From positions 1 to 64,000 of the forward strand of contig NZ_PVZB01000023.1 in assembly GCF_003002025.1 (NCBI RefSeq): 64,000 nt of DNA, given 5' to 3'. Each line of letters starts with the position of its first letter. Within the stretch, counting starts at the first letter, position 1. Positions 47,132-55,741 of the stretch are shown piece by piece. Made by a program: the position numbers and the translations under genes. The notes under the pieces are model-generated. The model was not told the DNA's origin and did no database searches. It was given only the letters and a program-made list of their open reading frames with translations. The stretch comes from Paraburkholderia sp. BL25I1N1. Its GTDB lineage: Bacteria; Pseudomonadota; Gammaproteobacteria; Burkholderiales; Burkholderiaceae.

Positions 47132-47584
47132 TTACGAGTCGATGAGGCGTTTGAGTAAGTCCACGCCGGTTGCGAGCTGTCGTTGCTCGGCCGCCGAGAA
47201 GCGCGTCTGGATGGTGCGGAACAACCAGTCTTCGCGCGCCGCGCGGCTTGCCTTGATTTTCTTGCGAAAGGCGGGTGTGAGGGAGAGGACCGTCTGCCGT
47301 CCGTCATTCGGATCGGGCGCGCCGCTGACGAGCCCGGCCGCTTTCAGAACCGAAAGCGTCTCGCCCATGGACTGCGGACGCATGCCGTGAGCACGCGCGA
47401 GCGCGGTGACCGTTGCCGGACCTTCGCGCTCCAGCAAACCGAGGACCTGCACCTGTGAAGGGGTGAAATCGCCCAGATGCGATTCTTCGCGCAAACGGCG
47501 GCGCAATTTGCCGACCAGCACGCGTAAGTCTTCCGCCATGGCGTGCAGGGCTTCGGTGTCGGGCGGTAAGTCGCTCTTGCTCAT
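47132..47584 (-). CDS. MarR-family transcriptional regulator
   Basis: A 150-residue MarR protein: LVGKLRRRLREESHLGDFTPSQVQVLGLLEREGPATVTALARAHGMRPQSMGETLSVLKAAGLVSGAPDPNDGRQTVLSLTP contains the winged helix and the basic wing. It is upstream of the isochorismatase-like gene and preceded by an inverted repeat, suggesting autoregulation. Confidence 0.9.
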   Translation of the reverse strand: MSKSDLPPDTEALHAMAEDLRVLVGKLRRRLREESHLGDFTPSQVQVLGLLEREGPATVTALARAHGMRPQSMGETLSVLKAAGLVSGAPDPNDGRQTVLSLTPAFRKKIKASRAAREDWLFRTIQTRFSAAEQRQLATGVDLLKRLIDS

Positions 47585-47604
47585 GCTTATGCCATGACGA
47601 ATGT

Positions 47605-47630
47605 GAAGGTTACCTGCTAAGGTTACCTTC
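47605..47630. promoter_or_regulatory. Inverted-repeat operator candidate upstream of marR
   Basis: GAAGGTTACC (47605-47614) and GGTTACCTTC (47621-47630) form 10-bp arms with one mismatch and a 6-bp centre, 21 bp upstream of the marR start. The same sequence also reads as a GGTTACC direct repeat 13 bp apart. Likely bound by the adjacent MarR protein. Confidence 0.6.
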
Positions 47631-47739
47631 GTATATGGTTGAGGTCAAGGCGAGGGAGGTATTCACGTCGTCCTTGCTTTGTCGATTTGTTTAACTATAG
47701 TGTTAAATATCAACCATGACGTTTAATAAGGAGGCAGTC

Positions 47740-48201
47740 ATGAGCGAGCCGCTTCATCGTCCTTCGTTGGGATCCGCGGTGTACTACAAGGACCCATTTG
47801 CCGCGCTCGACTGGCTCGAGCGGGCGTTCGGCTTCGAGCGCCAGTTGGTCGTCATAGACAACGACGGCCAGTTGGGCCATTCGGAAATGCGTTTCGGCGA
47901 CAGCTACGTGATGATCTGCCGTGAATGGTCGGAAAACGCGGCCAGCCCGGCGTCGATTGGCGGCAAGAACACGCAGTCGGTGCACGTGCAATTGCGTGAC
48001 GGCATCGACGAACATTGCGCCCGCGCGCGCGCCGCGGGCGCGGTAGTCACGCGCGAGCCGGAAGATCAGTTTTACGGCGACCGCGTCTACGCGGTCCGCG
48101 ATCCGGAGGGGCACGTGTGGAGCTTTGGCCAGACGGTTCGCACCGTGTCGCGCGAGGAAGCCGAGCGCGTCAGCGGCCTGAAGATCGAAGGATGGGTGTA
48201 A
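47740..48201 (+). CDS. VOC-superfamily (glyoxalase-like, PhnB-type) protein
   Basis: A 153-residue VOC-fold protein: AVYYKDPFAALDWLERAFGFERQLVV, MRFGDSYVMICREW, and DRVYAVRDPEGHVWSFGQTVRTVS. The function of this subgroup is unknown; some bind or modify small molecules. AAGGAGG lies 5 bp before the ATG at 47740, which decides against the ATG at 47716. The ArsR gene starts 6 bp after it. Confidence 0.85.
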   Translation: MSEPLHRPSLGSAVYYKDPFAALDWLERAFGFERQLVVIDNDGQLGHSEMRFGDSYVMICREWSENAASPASIGGKNTQSVHVQLRDGIDEHCARARAAGAVVTREPEDQFYGDRVYAVRDPEGHVWSFGQTVRTVSREEAERVSGLKIEGWV

Positions 48202-48206
48202 CACAC

Positions 48207-48545
48207 ATGGCCCTGCCTGCCGCCGCCTCGCTCGACCGCACATTGGCCGCGCTAGCCGATCCGAACCGGCGTCGGGTGGTCGATCTGCTCAGCCATCAGC
48301 CGATGCGCGCCGGCGAACTCGCGCAAGCCACCGGCCTGTCGCCTCAAGCGATGAGCCGGCACTTGCGCGTGCTGCGCTCGAGCCAACTGATCGAGGAATC
48401 GCATGACGGTGTCGACGCGCGTGTGCGGCTTTACGTGTTGCGCTCGACGCCGATGAGCGAACTGAAGGCGTGGCTCGAACAGACCGAGGCCATGTGGACC
48501 GGACAATTGCTGTCGTTCAAGGCGCATCTGGAGGCCCAGGGATGA
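48207..48545 (+). CDS. ArsR/SmtB-family transcriptional regulator
   Basis: A 112-residue winged-helix repressor: LAALADPNRRRVVDLLSHQPMRAGELAQATGLSPQAMSRHLRVLRSSQLIEE. No metal-binding cysteine pair is seen, so sensing by metal is unlikely. It sits between the VOC and SRPBCC genes and overlaps the latter in ATGA; such ArsR-SRPBCC operons are usually autoregulated. An in-frame ATG at 48192 is an alternative start. Confidence 0.88.
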   Translation: MALPAAASLDRTLAALADPNRRRVVDLLSHQPMRAGELAQATGLSPQAMSRHLRVLRSSQLIEESHDGVDARVRLYVLRSTPMSELKAWLEQTEAMWTGQLLSFKAHLEAQG

Positions 48546-49039
48546 GTTCGCGCGTGCAGGTGTCGTTGCGCGTGGCTGCCTCGCCGCAACGTGCGTTCGA
48601 TGTTTTTACGCGCGAGATTGCCGCATGGTGGCGGCCCAATCAGCTGTTTCAGTTCACGCCGCAAAGCGCCGGCGTGTTGTCGTTCGAAGCGGCTGAGCCA
48701 GCGGGCGAGCAACGCCGCCTGGTTGAGACGCAGGCGGACGGCAGCGTCTTCGAGATCGGTCGCGTCACCGTTTGGGAGCCGGGCGCGCGTCTTGCCTTCG
48801 GCTGGCGTCAGGCCAGCTTCAGCGACGCGCAGCACACGCATGTCGAGGTGCGTTTCGAAGCGGTGGGCGACGAAACGCGGGTGACCGTCGAGCATCGCGG
48901 TTGGGATAGCGTGCCTCAGGACCATGTGGCGCGTCACCATTTCCCCGATCGCGTGTTTCTGCTGCGGCACGGCGAATGGTGGCAGGCGTTGCTCGCATCG
49001 TTGCGAACTGTGGTGCAAAGGTCCGGATCGACCGGCTGA
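48542..49039 (+). CDS. SRPBCC/AHSA1-family protein
   Basis: A 165-residue START-like (activator of Hsp90 homologue type) protein: VSLRVAASPQRAFDVFTREIAAWWRPN, VWEPGARLAFGWRQASF and VEVRFEAVGDETRVTVEHRGWDSVP. It has a hydrophobic cavity fold that may bind a lipid or aromatic ligand. Translationally coupled to the ArsR gene, so it and the VOC protein are likely the regulated outputs. Confidence 0.88.
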   Translation: MSSRVQVSLRVAASPQRAFDVFTREIAAWWRPNQLFQFTPQSAGVLSFEAAEPAGEQRRLVETQADGSVFEIGRVTVWEPGARLAFGWRQASFSDAQHTHVEVRFEAVGDETRVTVEHRGWDSVPQDHVARHHFPDRVFLLRHGEWWQALLASLRTVVQRSGSTG

Positions 49040-49070
49040 GGAGCGCGAAGACGTCCAGGCGAGGAAAGTT

Positions 49071-49682
49071 TCAGCGCGTGGCGATTGCCGCCGCGACGCC
49101 CGCCATCATCGTTGCGCTCGCGCGGTTAGCGATCTTCACGGCGCGCCGGGTGGTGAGCAGCTTGCGCGCACGCGTGGCGAGCAGCGCCCAGCCGAAGTCG
49201 ACAGTCATCAGCACGATCAGCATGGTGAGCGTGAGTTCGAACCACGCGACGGTGCCGATGCGCGACACGTCGACCATGGTCGGCAACAGCGCGAGGTAAA
49301 ACATCATGATCTTCGGATTGCCGAGCGTGACGAACAGGCCCGCCATGAACATACGCCACGGCGACTGGCCGCTCGGCAAGTCGCTGCCTTGCACGTCGGC
49401 CGGCGCGCGCCACATTTTCCAGGCGAGAAAGAGCAGATACGCCACGCCGATGAATTTGAGCACCATGAACACCGTGCCGAAGCTGCGCGCGATCACCGCC
49501 AGGCCCGCCACCGCGCAGGTGAGCCAAAGCGCCTCGCCGATCCACATGGCGGCGAGAAAGGGCAACACGTCGCGAAAGCCGTTAGTCAGCACGCGTGCGA
49601 CCAGCGCGGCGACGCTCGGTCCCGGCGTGCCGGCCGCGACGATCAGCGCGAGGGCGAAAACGAGCAAGGCAGATAGCGTCAT
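49071..49682 (-). CDS. LysE/RhtB-family exporter
   Basis: A 203-residue membrane protein with about six helices: LSALLVFALALIVAAGTPGPSVAALVARVLTNGFRDVLPFLAAMWIGEALW and WRMFMAGLFVTLGNPKIMMFYLALLP are LysE-type signatures (TPGP and GNPK). Such proteins export amino acids or related solutes. A DedA gene lies 17 bp upstream on the same strand. Confidence 0.9.
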   Translation of the reverse strand: MTLSALLVFALALIVAAGTPGPSVAALVARVLTNGFRDVLPFLAAMWIGEALWLTCAVAGLAVIARSFGTVFMVLKFIGVAYLLFLAWKMWRAPADVQGSDLPSGQSPWRMFMAGLFVTLGNPKIMMFYLALLPTMVDVSRIGTVAWFELTLTMLIVLMTVDFGWALLATRARKLLTTRRAVKIANRASATMMAGVAAAIATR

Positions 49683-49699
49683 GACGATCTCCACGAACT

Positions 49700-50347
49700 T
49701 CAGTGCGCGCGCAGGCGCCGGTTGACGAAACGCCAGACGGCGCTCATGAGCAGCGAGCCGACACCGAGCGCGATGCCTAACAGCACTATCGAACTCATGT
49801 GATCGCGCACCAGCGGCACATTGCCGAACAGATAGCCGGCCGCGACCAGCGACACGATCCACAACGCCGCGCCCGCGGTGACGAAGGACACGAAACGCGC
49901 GAACGTCATGCGCGAAACGCCTGCGACGAACGGTGCGAAGGTGCGCACCACGGCGATGAACGGCGATAGCAGAAAGGTCAGTCCGCCGCGCGCTTCGTAA
50001 AACGCGTGCGCCTTGCGCAGTGCGTTCTTGTCGAGCCAGCGATAGTCGGCGGTATAGACTTTCTCGCCGATCGCCCGCCCGATCGCGTAGTCGACGATGC
50101 TGCCGGCCACCGTTGCGGCGAACAGCACTGGAATTACGAGCCAGACGTTCAGCGCGCCGGTGGCCGCGAGTCCGCCGCAAATGAAAATCAGCGGATCGCC
50201 GGGCAGGAAGAACAGCGGCAAGAAACCGATCTCGACGAATACGACGAGAAACAGCATTGCGTAGACGGCGGTGCCGTATTGCACGATCAGGCCGCTCAGG
50301 TGCTGGTCAAAGTGGAGGGCGACCTGCAGCACATGCATCAGATCCAT
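49700..50347 (-). CDS. DedA-family membrane protein
   Basis: A 215-residue DedA/SNARE-associated membrane protein: FVEIGFLPLFFLPGDPLIFICGGLAATG, AGSIVDYAIGRAIGEKVY, and FLLSPFIAVVRTFAPFVAGVSRMTFARF with the conserved R. The family is implicated in lipid flipping and envelope homeostasis. The LysE gene follows, probably co-transcribed. Confidence 0.9.
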   Translation of the reverse strand: MDLMHVLQVALHFDQHLSGLIVQYGTAVYAMLFLVVFVEIGFLPLFFLPGDPLIFICGGLAATGALNVWLVIPVLFAATVAGSIVDYAIGRAIGEKVYTADYRWLDKNALRKAHAFYEARGGLTFLLSPFIAVVRTFAPFVAGVSRMTFARFVSFVTAGAALWIVSLVAAGYLFGNVPLVRDHMSSIVLLGIALGVGSLLMSAVWRFVNRRLRAH

Positions 50348-50485
50348 TTTGGGTCGGAGGGGAATTTGGATCTTCAGGAGTTTAGTCCCGCGGCGGCGCG
50401 ATGACTTGTCTATTTCTCCGAGGTGATGTCAATATCGGGGCGTGTCGTCGAGAATAACCACCAGCACGAAACTCCCGGAACGCCC

Positions 50486-51013
50486 ATGCAACACGCTGCC
50501 CGTATCACCTTCCGGCTTGCCGAACTGCACGATGCCGATGCGATCCGCGCGATCGAATTCGAGGCGGGACGGCGCTTTCTCAGCGTCGATATGGCGGGCA
50601 TTGCCGATGCACCGCCGATGGATCTGGAAGTCGTCGAGCGCAAGATCGCGGCGCGGGAAATCATCGTTGCCGTGGCCGCCGATGAAACGTGCGCCGGTTT
50701 CGTGATGTTCGAGCCGCAACCCACGCGCATCTACGTGCAGGAACTCGATGTGCTCACCTCGCACGCGGGGCAACGTATCGGTGCCTCACTGATCGAGCAG
50801 GTCGCGCACCTTGCGCGCACGCAACGGCTTACGCAACTGATTCTGTCGACGTTTCGCGAGGTGCCGTGGAACGCGCCGTATTATCGCCGGCTCGGGTTTC
50901 GCGATATCGACGAGGCCGACCTCGACGCGGCCTTGATCGCGCGACGCGACGCGCATATCGCGCGAGGACTGGACGAATCGAAACGGGTGTTCATGCGGCG
51001 TGATCTTGCGTGA
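50486..51013 (+). CDS. GNAT-family N-acetyltransferase
   Basis: A 175-residue acetyltransferase: ITFRLAELHDADAIRAIEFEAGRRFL, VQELDVLTSHAGQRIGASLIEQVAHLAR (acetyl-CoA loop region) and WNAPYYRRLGFRDI. The pyrophosphate loop QRIGAS replaces the usual RGxGxG with one Gly missing. The ATG at 50486 gives the usual N-terminus. Substrate unknown. Confidence 0.85.
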   Translation: MQHAARITFRLAELHDADAIRAIEFEAGRRFLSVDMAGIADAPPMDLEVVERKIAAREIIVAVAADETCAGFVMFEPQPTRIYVQELDVLTSHAGQRIGASLIEQVAHLARTQRLTQLILSTFREVPWNAPYYRRLGFRDIDEADLDAALIARRDAHIARGLDESKRVFMRRDLA

Positions 51014-51045
51014 TGTATGACGCGTGGGCTCGGGTGTCGAGCCAT

Positions 51046-51107
51046 AAAAAAACGCGGCGGGTATGACCGGAACGTATCCGTTCGAGTCTCGCCCGCCGCG
51101 CGTTTTT
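51046..51107. terminator. Long hairpin terminator after GNAT gene
   Basis: AAAAAACGCGGCGGG (ending 51061) pairs with CCCGCCGCG (51092-51100) that is followed by CGTTTTT (to 51107). The loop holds a smaller stem CGGA...TCCG. The A-run and T-run on either side fit a bidirectional terminator between the GNAT gene and the convergent Old Yellow Enzyme gene. Confidence 0.65.
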
Positions 51108-51203
51108 CGGCACACATGTCACGCATTGGCTGCTTTTCGATTCAGCAGCTTACCTCCGCCAACGCTCCGCCTGGCTTCGGCTTTTTTCAGCCTGTGGCAA
51201 GCC

Positions 51204-52265
51204 TTATTCCACGGTTTCCAGCGTCGGATAGTCGATGTAGCCGGTTTCACCGCGTGCGTAATACGTAGCCGGATTCGGCTTGTTCAACGGCGCATTCGTC
51301 GCAAAGCGGCGCACCAGATCCGGATTCGCGATGAACAGTTGACCCCACGCCACCGCGTCCGCTTCGCCCGCGTCGAGCACTTGCTGCGCGGTTTCTTTGG
51401 TGAACTTTTCGTTTGCGATGTACGGGCCGCCGAAGGCTTTCTTCAGTTGCGGGCCGAGACGGTCGTCGCCGAGCGCTTCACGTGCGGCGATGAACGCGAT
51501 CTTGCGCTTGCCGAGTTCGCGAGCCACGTAGCCGAACGTGCCGGCCGGGTCGGAATCGCCCATCGCGTGCGCGTCGCGGCGCGGTGCGAGGTGCACCCCG
51601 ACGCGGTTCGCGCCCCACACGTCGATACATGCGTCGGTGATTTCGAGCAGCAGACGCGCGCGGTTTTCGATCGGGCCGCCGTAAGCGTCGGTACGCTGGT
51701 TGGTGCTGTCCTGCAGGAACTGGTCGAGCAGATAGCCGTTGGCGCCGTGTACTTCGACGCCGTCGAAACCGGCTGCCTTGGCGTTTTCCGCGCCTTTGCG
51801 AAAGGCTTCGACGACGCCGGCGATTTCATCGAGTTCGAGCGCGCGCGGCGTCACATAGGGACGCTCCGGGCGCACCAGGCTCACGTTGCCACGTGCCGCG
51901 ATCGCGCTCGGCGCGACCGGCAGTTCGCCGTTCAGAAACAGCGGGTCCGAAATACGGCCCACGTGCCACAGCTGCAGAAAGATCTTGCCGCCGGCGGCGT
52001 GCACGGCGCTCGTGACGAGTTTCCAGCCTTCGACCTGCTCCTGCGACCAGATGCCCGGCGTCTCGGCATAACCGACACCTTGCGGTGTGACCGAGGTTGC
52101 TTCGCTAATGATCAGGCCGGCGCTCGCGCGTTCAGCGTAGTACTTCGCCATCAGCGCGTTCGGCACGCGGATTTCTTCGGCGCGCTGGCGCGTGAGCGGC
52201 GCCATGATGATGCGGTTCGACAGCGTGATGTCGCCAATTTGCAGTGGATCGAAAAGAGTCGGCAT
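51204..52265 (-). CDS. Old Yellow Enzyme family alkene reductase (NemA-like), second copy
   Basis: A 353-residue FMN ene-reductase with LFDPLQIGDITLSNRIIMAPLTRQRA, LQLWHVGRIS, VEVHGANGYLLDQFLQD, RTDAYGGPIENRARLLLE and WGQLFIANPDLVRRF. It follows an ArsR-type regulator gene by 85 bp and so differs in control from the TetR-linked copy at 1213. Both probably reduce electrophilic quinones or maleimide-like compounds. Confidence 0.92.
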   Translation of the reverse strand: MPTLFDPLQIGDITLSNRIIMAPLTRQRAEEIRVPNALMAKYYAERASAGLIISEATSVTPQGVGYAETPGIWSQEQVEGWKLVTSAVHAAGGKIFLQLWHVGRISDPLFLNGELPVAPSAIAARGNVSLVRPERPYVTPRALELDEIAGVVEAFRKGAENAKAAGFDGVEVHGANGYLLDQFLQDSTNQRTDAYGGPIENRARLLLEITDACIDVWGANRVGVHLAPRRDAHAMGDSDPAGTFGYVARELGKRKIAFIAAREALGDDRLGPQLKKAFGGPYIANEKFTKETAQQVLDAGEADAVAWGQLFIANPDLVRRFATNAPLNKPNPATYYARGETGYIDYPTLETVE

Positions 52266-52350
52266 ATGAGTTCACCTTTGGCCGAGGGCGCGCGGCCCGA
52301 GCCGGAAAAAACTGCTTGATGAAAGAAGCGCGGCATGCAAATCGCGGCGC

Positions 52351-52653
52351 CTACAGCTTGGTGTTGATGTGCTCGAGGAACGCCTGGATGGCGGCTTCGT
52401 TGCGCTTGAAGAACACCCATTGACCCACCCGCTTAGACGTGACCAGCCCCGCGCGCTGCAAAGCCGCCAGGTGGGCCGACACGGTGGACTGCGACAAGCC
52501 GCACTGTCCCTCGATCTTGCCGGCGCAGACGCCGTAATCGAGCGGCAGTTCCTGGTCGCCGAAATGCGCGTACGGCTCGCGCAGCCTGCTGAGAATCTCC
52601 CGGCGGACCGGGTTGGCAAGCGCTTTGTGAATCGCGTCGATGTCGAGCGTCAT
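52351..52653 (-). CDS. ArsR-family regulator with cysteine pair (possible electrophile sensor)
   Basis: A 100-residue winged-helix repressor: IHKALANPVRREILSRLREPY, then YGVCAGKIEGQCGLSQSTVSAHLAALQRAGLVTSKRVGQWVFFKRNE. Cys43 and Cys51 lie just before and at the start of the recognition helix, in a place where thiol modification could release DNA. It is upstream of the ene-reductase on the same strand, and preceded by an inverted repeat. Sensing by Cys modification is inference; metal binding is an alternative. Confidence 0.88.
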   Translation of the reverse strand: MTLDIDAIHKALANPVRREILSRLREPYAHFGDQELPLDYGVCAGKIEGQCGLSQSTVSAHLAALQRAGLVTSKRVGQWVFFKRNEAAIQAFLEHINTKL

Positions 52654-53763
52654 TGGGTAAGTTTCAGTGTGATCAACAACAACGGGCAGGCGAGGGCGCC
52701 GGTTAGCGCCGTTGCGGCTGCATCGCTACAACACGAATCATATATCGTAATTTAACGATATGCTAGAAGTCACTACTGACAATGGGGGTGATAGAGGTGG
52801 ACATACAAAAAGTCCGCACTTTCTGGATTAGGCATAAAAGTAACGAAAGAGAGCGCACGTCATATCCCATATGTCGGGTTGGGATGTTGACGTATTGATC
52901 GAATGACATATTTTTCGCCTGCGCTTAAGAGGATGGTTGCCGATTGGGGCGACCATAGAAAAGGTTGGCATTTGAGTCAGGCTTGGCATACGTGCCGGTC
53001 ATTGACGTGCGCGGTCCAGCAGGGTCCGAAAGCGCGCGCGGCCTAGCGGTTTTCCCGTTCACTAGTCGGTTACTGACAGTAGCGCTACCGCATGGGTGTT
53101 GCGCCGGATATTTACCGGACGGGAAACTCTTGATATCGAAGAGTCGGAATCGAGGGCGTGTTCGGCGAGCGCATCGATAACGATTCCTCATCCGCCGAAT
53201 GAGTTTTTGCGGCGAGGAATTGCGACGTCGGGGCCAATCAAAGCCGTGTCTCGCCTGTCGGCGCGCTTGTCATTGACTTGGCGCTGTCTCAGATTCGGCC
53301 AATGCGGTCATTGGGCCGATCGTCAGTCAAGGGTCGCGATAGATTGCTCTGCGGTCATGGACCACCTGTGATGTCGAACGACAGCTGCCCTCCTGCCGGA
53401 GGACAGCACCCGACCCGAAGCAGCCGGTCAAAGCCTCATGCAAACAACGTCCGATGTCGCGAACAATACGGACGCTCAGGAGCGGCTCAAGCATGCTGCA
53501 AACATCAATGCGCCTCTGATCAACTGGCCGGCGTCCGGCACTTGAAAGTCCGCATCCGCTCCACTATGTTTAATCATCTGACTCAGCCTCGCCAAGTCGC
53601 GAGGCTTGTGCCAATCCCGCCTAAGCAGCGACAGCCGTTCTTGTTTCACTTCCATCCCAGCGCAAGCTTTTCATTTCATCGACACCACGCGGGGCAGCGC
53701 TTCGCCACAAGCGTGTGCCCCAGGGCGAGTCCTGCCATGTGGCGCCATACCAGGAGATAGGAA
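52654..53763. other. Gene-poor stretch between the ArsR and secreted-protein genes
   Basis: About 1.1 kb with no frame that looks like a gene. Frames at 52925-53191 and 53278-53760 are open but lack family-like sequence or ribosome sites. The stretch contains an operator candidate (52742-52761), and its last 30 bases carry the leader shared with the secreted-protein genes. No insertion sequence was recognised. Confidence 0.6.
52742..52761. promoter_or_regulatory. Inverted-repeat operator candidate upstream of arsR
   Basis: ATATCGTAATTTAACGATAT: 7-bp perfect arms ATATCGT/ACGATAT with a 6-bp AT centre, 89 bp upstream of the arsR start. The form is like known ArsR-family sites. It should be bound by the adjacent regulator, controlling arsR and the ene-reductase. 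Confidence 0.65.
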
Positions 53764-54315
53764 ATGCGCAAGTCACACGTCGCTGTCCTGGTTTCCCTTT
53801 GTTTGGCCTCGCTGGCACACGGTGGCGATAGCTGGGACTCAGGGGACAGGCAAGACAGCCACGGCGGTCATCAGCGAGTCCTAAAAGTGTTCGACGGCCA
53901 GGGCAATTATGTCGGTCCCGTGGTACCGATTGACCAACTGACGATAGGCACGGTGGTCCGTGCGAACGGCACCATCATAGTCGCCCCAATTAGTCGCGTC
54001 TCGCAGAACGGCCAGGTGTCCGCCTCGCAGTATCAATGGGCGAGCACGCTCACCCCAAGCGAAGCTCCTCCGACAGTGGACTGCAGGAACCTGCCTGTCA
54101 TCAACGCACTCATCGCCCCCGGGGTGCTAAGGCCATCTTTTAGCGTCAGAGTCGGAAACGTTGCAACGGCGTACATCGGGGGAGACACCTACTCAATGCC
54201 GACCCCGCCTAATGGCCAGTGCACAGGCCAAGGGTCGCCAACACCGGCTTGGTTGGCAGAAAGCGTCTACTCGCTCACGCAGAATCATCCTGAGCCCCTT
54301 GCCATTCACTATTGA
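53764..54315 (+). CDS. Secreted protein of unknown function, tandem paralogue 1
   Basis: A 183-residue protein with a signal peptide (VAVLVSLCLASLAHGGD) and no transmembrane segment after it. I do not recognise the family. Visible features: VFDGQGNYVGPVV, TIIVAPISR, SASQYQWAS, VDCRNLPVI with a Cys, a later Cys in GQCTG (possible disulfide), SFSVRVGNVATAYIGGDTYS, and the ending YSLTQNHPEPLAIHY. It shares its motif order with the next two genes, but this copy has the most changes. Leader AGGAGATAGGAAATG includes a strong ribosome site. Confidence 0.75.
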   Translation: MRKSHVAVLVSLCLASLAHGGDSWDSGDRQDSHGGHQRVLKVFDGQGNYVGPVVPIDQLTIGTVVRANGTIIVAPISRVSQNGQVSASQYQWASTLTPSEAPPTVDCRNLPVINALIAPGVLRPSFSVRVGNVATAYIGGDTYSMPTPPNGQCTGQGSPTPAWLAESVYSLTQNHPEPLAIHY

Positions 54316-54411
54316 GCGTTCGGTTTGCCAGCACCGTTGTCGTGCCCCTGAGAATTGCGCGCCAAGTCGTGCCTTCCCCGTCACGCCGGCTGCCAGAACA
54401 GGAGATATGAA

Positions 54412-54996
54412 ATGCGCTACTCGAAAGCTACTGCCCTGCTCGCCCTTTGTCTGGCTTGCTCAGCATACGGCGGCGATGGCCGCGACCCCGCGGACGGCCC
54501 GGGCGATCCTCTGGCAGTGTTCGACGCTCACGGAAAGTATGTCGGGCCGCTGGTTGGGTTCGAGGACAGACCTATCGCCACGGTGATTACGGCCAACGGC
54601 GCCATCATTGTCGTGCCGATCAGTCGTGCCCCGAGTGGCACTCATGTCTCCGCGTCGAAGTTCGAATGGAGCAATAGCTCCCCGTTCCAGCCGTACGCCT
54701 CGTCGAACTGCAGCGGGCCGCCCGTTATCATGAGTAGTAGTATTACCGGCAGCGGTGAAACGGAGCCCGTAAGACCCTCTGCGACAGTCAGGGCAGGAAC
54801 AGAGACAACGGCATACATTGCGCCGGACGCATACTCGACCACGATTGCGATCCAGTCGGAAATTGAGGGGCCCTTCGGCTGCTCACCATTCAGTCTTACG
54901 ACAACCGGCTGGTTGCCGGCGAGCACCTACCCGGTCAACCGGAATTATCCCGAGCCTCTTACCATCCGCATGGATGACCACCAGGGTCGCCGCTGA
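54412..54996 (+). CDS. Secreted protein of unknown function, tandem paralogue 2
   Basis: A 194-residue paralogue: signal peptide ALLALCLACSAYGGD, VFDAHGKYVGPLV, IIVVPISR, SASKFEWSN, NCSGPPVIM, TVRAGTETTAYIAPDAYS, and STYPVNRNYPEPLTIR before a charged extra tail. Cys residues in NCSGPP and FGCSP are in the same order as in the other copies. Leader AACAGGAGATATGAAATG is shared. The C-terminus differs from the other two, which end in HY. Confidence 0.75.
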   Translation: MRYSKATALLALCLACSAYGGDGRDPADGPGDPLAVFDAHGKYVGPLVGFEDRPIATVITANGAIIVVPISRAPSGTHVSASKFEWSNSSPFQPYASSNCSGPPVIMSSSITGSGETEPVRPSATVRAGTETTAYIAPDAYSTTIAIQSEIEGPFGCSPFSLTTTGWLPASTYPVNRNYPEPLTIRMDDHQGRR

Positions 54997-55156
54997 ACGA
55001 CGCGGAGGTCGCGGGCATGCTAAACGGTGTGAGGGGACATCGTAGATCTCCCGGTTCCTGGCAAGCCGTGTGTCGACCCCGCCCGCAGCGACGACAGTCG
55101 TGCCGTTCTTAAGCTGAACACCGGAACCTGCCGTCGGGCGGGAACAGGAGATTGAA

Positions 55157-55741
55157 ATGCGCCATTCACACGTCGCTGTCCTGCTTGCCCTTTGCCTGAC
55201 ATCGCTCGCATACGGTGGCGATGGCCGCGACCCCGATAACAGGCAATCCGGCAACCGTGACGATCAAGCCGTCCTAAGAGTATTCGATGGTCAGGGACGG
55301 TATGTCGGGCCGCTGGTCGCGTTTAACGGCGCCCGGGTCGCCACGGTCGTCGTGGCGAACCGTGCCACCATCGTGGTCCCGCTCAGCCGAACCACCAATC
55401 CCAACGACGAGTTCTCCGCCAGCCAGTATGAATGGGGTAGCGACCTCATTTCGACCGCTTACTATCCTTCGGCTGACTGCAGCGGGCCGCCTTTCATTAA
55501 CGGCGACTCGCCTGTTAGGCCTTCCGTGACGTTGAGAGTGGGCGCTACCGCAACGGTTTACATTGCTCCGGATACCGACTCAAGCACAATCACGGTCCTG
55601 TCGTATGGGGAACCAAAGTCATGCACCACGCTCGGATTCGGCCACGATGTGCAGCCCCCCATAACGGCCGAAGGCTGGGCGCCGGAAAGTACGTATCCGC
55701 TCACCCAGATCTACCCAGAGCCCCTTTCCGTTCACTATTGA
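55157..55741 (+). CDS. Secreted protein of unknown function, tandem paralogue 3
   Basis: A 194-residue paralogue: signal peptide VAVLLALCLTSLAYGGD, VFDGQGRYVGPLV, TIVVPLSR, SASQYEWGS, DCSGPPFIN, VTLRVGATATVYIAPDTDSS, KSCTT and STYPLTQIYPEPLSVHY. Like the others it keeps one Cys in the C-S-G-P-P block and one near the C-terminal third. Same leader (GGAACAGGAGATTGAAATG). All three genes could be separately translated from one transcript; gaps are 96 and 160 bp. Confidence 0.75.
   Translation: MRHSHVAVLLALCLTSLAYGGDGRDPDNRQSGNRDDQAVLRVFDGQGRYVGPLVAFNGARVATVVVANRATIVVPLSRTTNPNDEFSASQYEWGSDLISTAYYPSADCSGPPFINGDSPVRPSVTLRVGATATVYIAPDTDSSTITVLSYGEPKSCTTLGFGHDVQPPITAEGWAPESTYPLTQIYPEPLSVHY

Noticed and set aside
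53278..53760. 160-codon plus-strand frame before the secreted-protein triplet
   Set aside because: Composition looks random (many His, Arg, Ser, Pro), no signal peptide or motif in common with the triplet.
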